64,000 bases of DNA from Schizochytrium sp. CCTCC M209059. Lineage: Eukaryota > Sar > Bigyra > Thraustochytrida > Thraustochytriidae. A program made the position numbers and the translations under genes. A model generated the notes under the pieces. It did not search any database. It was not told the DNA's origin and worked only from the letters and a program-made list of their open reading frames with translations. Below, one piece after another: positions 62,201-64,000 of this stretch. The stretch lies in the NCBI GenBank assembly GCA_000818945.1, contig KN805397.1, forward strand, positions 393,001-457,000. The letters are read 5' to 3'. Each line of letters starts with the position of its first letter. Position 1 is the stretch's first letter.

Positions 62201-62684
62201 CTGCTACTCGGAGGATTCGCTCATTCTCATCGCCCCGCTTGCGGCGATCCTTATGCTTTCGCTGCTGTACGGCATCTACCTTCTCTATCAGTCGCGTCGA
62301 ATTCCGTCAGAGTACGGTGAGGGTCGCTATATTGGCTTTTCTCTAACAATGGGCTTTGAGTCCCTTCTCCTTGGTATTCCCGTTCTGTTCCTCGCTGGCA
62401 ACAACCCAACCACCTCTTTTGTCGTCAAGATGGCGATTATCATCTTTACGAGTGCAGCCGTTGTTGGCTTCCTTTTTCTGCCAAAGGTTTGGCACGTGTA
62501 CTCGCGCGGTTGGTCAACTGGGCTCAACAGCAGCGACTCGGATCAGGAGTACAGTTTCACGCATTCCAAGCCACGTCTGCAGGACAATGCCATGCAGTCG
62601 ACGTCCTTCATCGACAGCTTCAAGGATCACACGCGTTCTTTCATGGAACCCTCGGTCGACGCCGACAACGAGGAGACTGTGTGA
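59220..62684 (+). CDS. Class C GPCR-like receptor with PstS-like phosphate-binding ectodomain
   Basis: 1154 residues from ATG 59220, chosen because it begins a signal peptide (MRAAKALLAVAVVAAAATQ). The upstream ATG at 59058 would bury it. Residues about 68-433 are a PstS-like periplasmic-binding-protein domain: AGATFP (Thr75), GTGSGSG (about 101-107), DFAGSD (Asp144) and VRSDKSGT (Arg247 to Thr253), the four phosphate-contact segments known from bacterial PstS. Residues about 457-798 are a second, degenerate copy (SYAGASAFEDIF, ILMGDITAWD). Residues about 820-1091 form seven hydrophobic helices of class C (GABA-B-like) type: VVVFSFVLVLLFFISFFVL, LLYSVGFAVLYSSLWLKTWR (TM3 block) and FLFLPKVW after TM7 (family FxPK motif). 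The Ser/Asp-rich tail is about 60 residues. Class C GPCRs normally use a LIVBP-type flytrap. A phosphate-sensing receptor at the cell surface is inferred. Confidence 0.88.
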   Translation: MRAAKALLAVAVVAAAATQTTGQLCPEQENWPDNETLQEQCFKKLEACYDLDEVAPVTETSNSVERIVVQAAGATFPLRLYQDAIFAYRFQNQSVSVSYLGTGSGSGKCRIKDFVRECDNVCTTATGEDVDSLGAEYIDFAGSDSLLTEAEYDEYPDLQMYPAVAGAVVPIYNLAGLDDLGHTLVLNKTTLAQIFRKCDLEANCPGAIFDWNDPRIVELNYVEGDAALSAEIENVLTAVGAIEVTVRSDKSGTSEIFKGALSQFEEAFSTQVGSSSDNSDYNAAVVKHDGNVGVAGHVANTPGAIGYSVLGEAITIGLSCASLKISEDSTAVEATTVSVANAMVEKGLDFGTSDEDQIRLNADISDATGSQAWPIAGYTYFVVRKNTTRPNGSCENRLATQNFILWFYENEVPQAIAESLGFAPLTDEVRKLVVSRVQQDMYCEGELVYKTEEEEVPTISYAGASAFEDIFSQYQLSYAIVEPDTEFNDTFVDTDSLAAVNRINDESTTIAVTLSSNTAATARVAELPGVVSVPYVGVALGVSVNFCSSDASASDTACEAVKEVNMTVSVLGRILMGDITAWDHVDILALNPGIDESHLTGQSITVYGQADEGDELYERFVTYVREMGGLTDFSGVVPAVSKSSLEAVRSAVATKAFSIAYNPVIGDANQREAFFVSVGSGTGSFLEPVPSAIVACATDDAYDSSSGALDLSVGATAAASGCYPLVDTMNLVVRSKFTSSAGECSGGIGTVNAKFIGFLLNNVLQEGADSSVEEPLVTQGLLPVSTLDDARIQKNKEILTSITCDGLSILNPRLEKNLIPMPVVVFSFVLVLLFFISFFVLAFWVQKHRRQKIILISSPPFLLQILLGATICVAAIIPLSLQDDGVFYTENADENGNYPGLDIACAAAPLLYSVGFAVLYSSLWLKTWRLGRIFDNPKLKRIFITNRTMQLYQGLLLTVILVCNILWMVIDPLRYERVVVSMDDDGSVLESYGRCYSEDSLILIAPLAAILMLSLLYGIYLLYQSRRIPSEYGEGRYIGFSLTMGFESLLLGIPVLFLAGNNPTTSFVVKMAIIIFTSAAVVGFLFLPKVWHVYSRGWSTGLNSSDSDQEYSFTHSKPRLQDNAMQSTSFIDSFKDHTRSFMEPSVDADNEETV

Positions 62685-62724
62685 TCGGAGAGATCTTGGT
62701 GTCCTTCTCTTTGGTCCTGCTGAC

Positions 62725-62784
<60 letters not shown>

Positions 62785-62952
62785 GTCCTCTTCTCTTCTC
62801 GTGTCGTTTTTTAGCACGTCCACCTGTTTTCACCCACCCAAATAATTCGTTCATACCATCGTACGTATATCAAGAAAGAATAGAAAAATCTGTACCTATT
62901 TGTTCGTGAACCCTCAAAAAGTTTCTTCTTGCATTTTGCGAATCTCGATTGA
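62685..62952. other. Short spacer between convergent genes with CT/CA array
   Basis: 268 bases shared by the 3' ends of the receptor gene (+) and the helicase gene (-). A CT dinucleotide run followed by a CA run (about 62725-62782) lies about 40 bases after the receptor stop. Confidence 0.75.
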
Positions 62953-64000
62953 CTACAAGAGCTCGCCGATATTGTTCGGAAGCTCTGGAATGCGGATCCG
63001 GTAATGACGCTCAATATCTCGAAGGAGTTTTTCGTCCTCGTCCGTGACGAAATTGATGGCTACGCCACGGCGACCAAAACGCCCGGAGCGCCCGATACGG
63101 TGCAGGTACAGCTCGCGATTACTCGGTACATCATAGCAAATAACGAGTGAAACTTGCTGCACGTCGATGCCACGGCCCCAAACGTCAGTTGTGATGAGTA
63201 CACGCGTCGTGCCCGCCCTGAACTCCTGCATGACCTGGTCGCGCTCCTTTTGTGTCATTTCGCCGTGCATGGCACTCACGGTGAAATGATTTTCGCGCAT
63301 CTTCTTGGCAAGTCCGTCGACCTTTGCTCGCTTGTTGCAAAAAATGACGCATTGGGTAATGGTCAACATATCGTACAGGTCGCACAAGGTGTCGAATTTC
63401 CAGTCTTCCTTTTCGACTGGGACGTGAAACTGCTTGATGCCTTCAAGCGTGAGTTCGTCGCGTTTGACGAGGACGCAAATGGGGTCGTGCATGAACTTGC
63501 GCGTCATTCGAAGCACAGGACCCGGCATGGTCGCGCTGATAAGTACAACTTGAACGGTCGGCGGCATGAACCGATAAATGTCGTAAATCTGTTCCTGGAA
63601 GCCACGCTGTAGCAGCTCGTCTGCCTCGTCAATGACAAACTGCCGTACTTTGTCCGTACGCAGAGCCTGTCGGCGAATGAGGTCAAATACGCGACCCGGG
63701 GTTCCGGAGACGACCTGGACACCCTGCTCCAGGGCGCGGAGATCATCTCCCACCTTGGTCCCTCCAATACACAGATGACATTGCACGTTGAGAGAGTCGC
63801 CGAGCGACAAGAGAACTTTTTGCGTCTGCTCTGCCAGTTCCCGTGTCGGCGAGAGAATCACGCCTTGCGTGTGTCGCTCTTTGTTGTTTACAACCTGCAG
63901 CACGCCGATGCAAAAGACCGCTGTTTTACCCGTGCCGCTTTGGCTCTGAGCAATCAAGTCGCGGCCTTGGACGATGGGCAGGATGGCGCGTTGTTGAATC
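62953..64000 (-). CDS. DEAD-box RNA helicase, eIF4A-III-like, 5' part beyond the window
   Basis: Partial: the frame is open through position 64000, where it reads IQQRAILPIVQGRDLIAQS, so the N-terminal 50-70 residues and start lie outside. About 349 residues are present. Motifs in order: I (SQSGTGKT), Ia (PTRELAEQ), Ib (TPGRV), II (DEAD in VIDEADELL), III (SAT), IV (VIFCNKRAKVD), V (TTDVWGRGIDVQQV) and VI (HRIGRSGRFGRRG), ending ELPNNIGELL. The TTDVWxRGIDVQQVSLVICYD and INFVTDEDEKLLRDIERHY segments fit eIF4A-III/FAL1, the core of the exon junction complex and a nucleolar helicase, rather than eIF4A-I/II. Distinguishing these needs the missing N terminus. Tail-to-tail with the receptor gene. 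Confidence 0.93.
   Translation of the reverse strand, partial: IQQRAILPIVQGRDLIAQSQSGTGKTAVFCIGVLQVVNNKERHTQGVILSPTRELAEQTQKVLLSLGDSLNVQCHLCIGGTKVGDDLRALEQGVQVVSGTPGRVFDLIRRQALRTDKVRQFVIDEADELLQRGFQEQIYDIYRFMPPTVQVVLISATMPGPVLRMTRKFMHDPICVLVKRDELTLEGIKQFHVPVEKEDWKFDTLCDLYDMLTITQCVIFCNKRAKVDGLAKKMRENHFTVSAMHGEMTQKERDQVMQEFRAGTTRVLITTDVWGRGIDVQQVSLVICYDVPSNRELYLHRIGRSGRFGRRGVAINFVTDEDEKLLRDIERHYRIRIPELPNNIGELL

Overview
The window is nuclear DNA of a GC-rich, intron-poor, gene-sparse protist. The gene set is eukaryotic: Tim23, the 26S proteasome ATPase Rpt5, an IP3-receptor-type channel, TBC and HERP-like proteins, and an eIF4A-III helicase. Most genes are single uninterrupted frames (one runs 9.96 kb), and the intergenic DNA is full of tri-, tetra- and pentanucleotide arrays. 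This best fits a stramenopile of the labyrinthulomycete/thraustochytrid type (Aurantiochytrium, Schizochytrium, Hondaea and relatives). That assignment is inference from composition and gene content; no rRNA or other marker in the window settles it.

Layout. 1-10 kb: ACT-regulated threonine dehydratase (-), a lysine/alanine/glutamate repeat protein with a myristoylation-like N terminus (+), Tim23 (-), and a microsatellite-rich gap. 10-24 kb: a polytopic membrane protein ending in a class 3 lipase domain (+), and a giant IP3R/RyR-like Ca2+ channel (-). 24-34 kb: BUD22/SRFBP1-like ribosome-biogenesis protein (+), isopentenyl phosphate kinase (-), a 3.4 kb gene-free stretch holding a 2.07 kb imperfect inverted repeat with an AT-rich core, and a two-exon gene joining a Rab-like GTPase fold, TRAF-type zinc fingers and four WH2 motifs (-). 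34-45 kb: TBC RabGAP (+), HERP-like ubiquitin-domain membrane protein (-), an orphan single-pass membrane protein (-), a 3.2 kb repeat-rich gap, and a bacterial-type NADP isocitrate dehydrogenase (+). 45-55 kb: an ATG-less open frame tail-to-tail with a DDE transposase carrying a THAP-like N terminus, an ADAL-type adenosine/N6-methyl-AMP deaminase (+), Rpt5 (+), and an EF-hand/MFS transporter with a presequence-like N terminus (-). 55-64 kb: a 4.8 kb gap with about 137 perfect CTGG repeats, a class C GPCR-like protein with PstS-like ectodomains (+), and the C-terminal part of an eIF4A-III helicase (-, cut by the right edge).

The genes are mostly unrelated housekeeping and signalling genes, not an operon-like system. 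Links that can be argued are a Rab-like protein head-to-head with a RabGAP, and two Ca2+-related proteins (the IP3R-like channel and the EF-hand transporter). The most novel candidates are the PstS-like/7TM receptor, the Rab-like/TRAF/WH2 protein, the presequence-EF-hand-MFS fusion, the IP3R homologue with a non-canonical pore loop, and the 2 kb inverted repeat.
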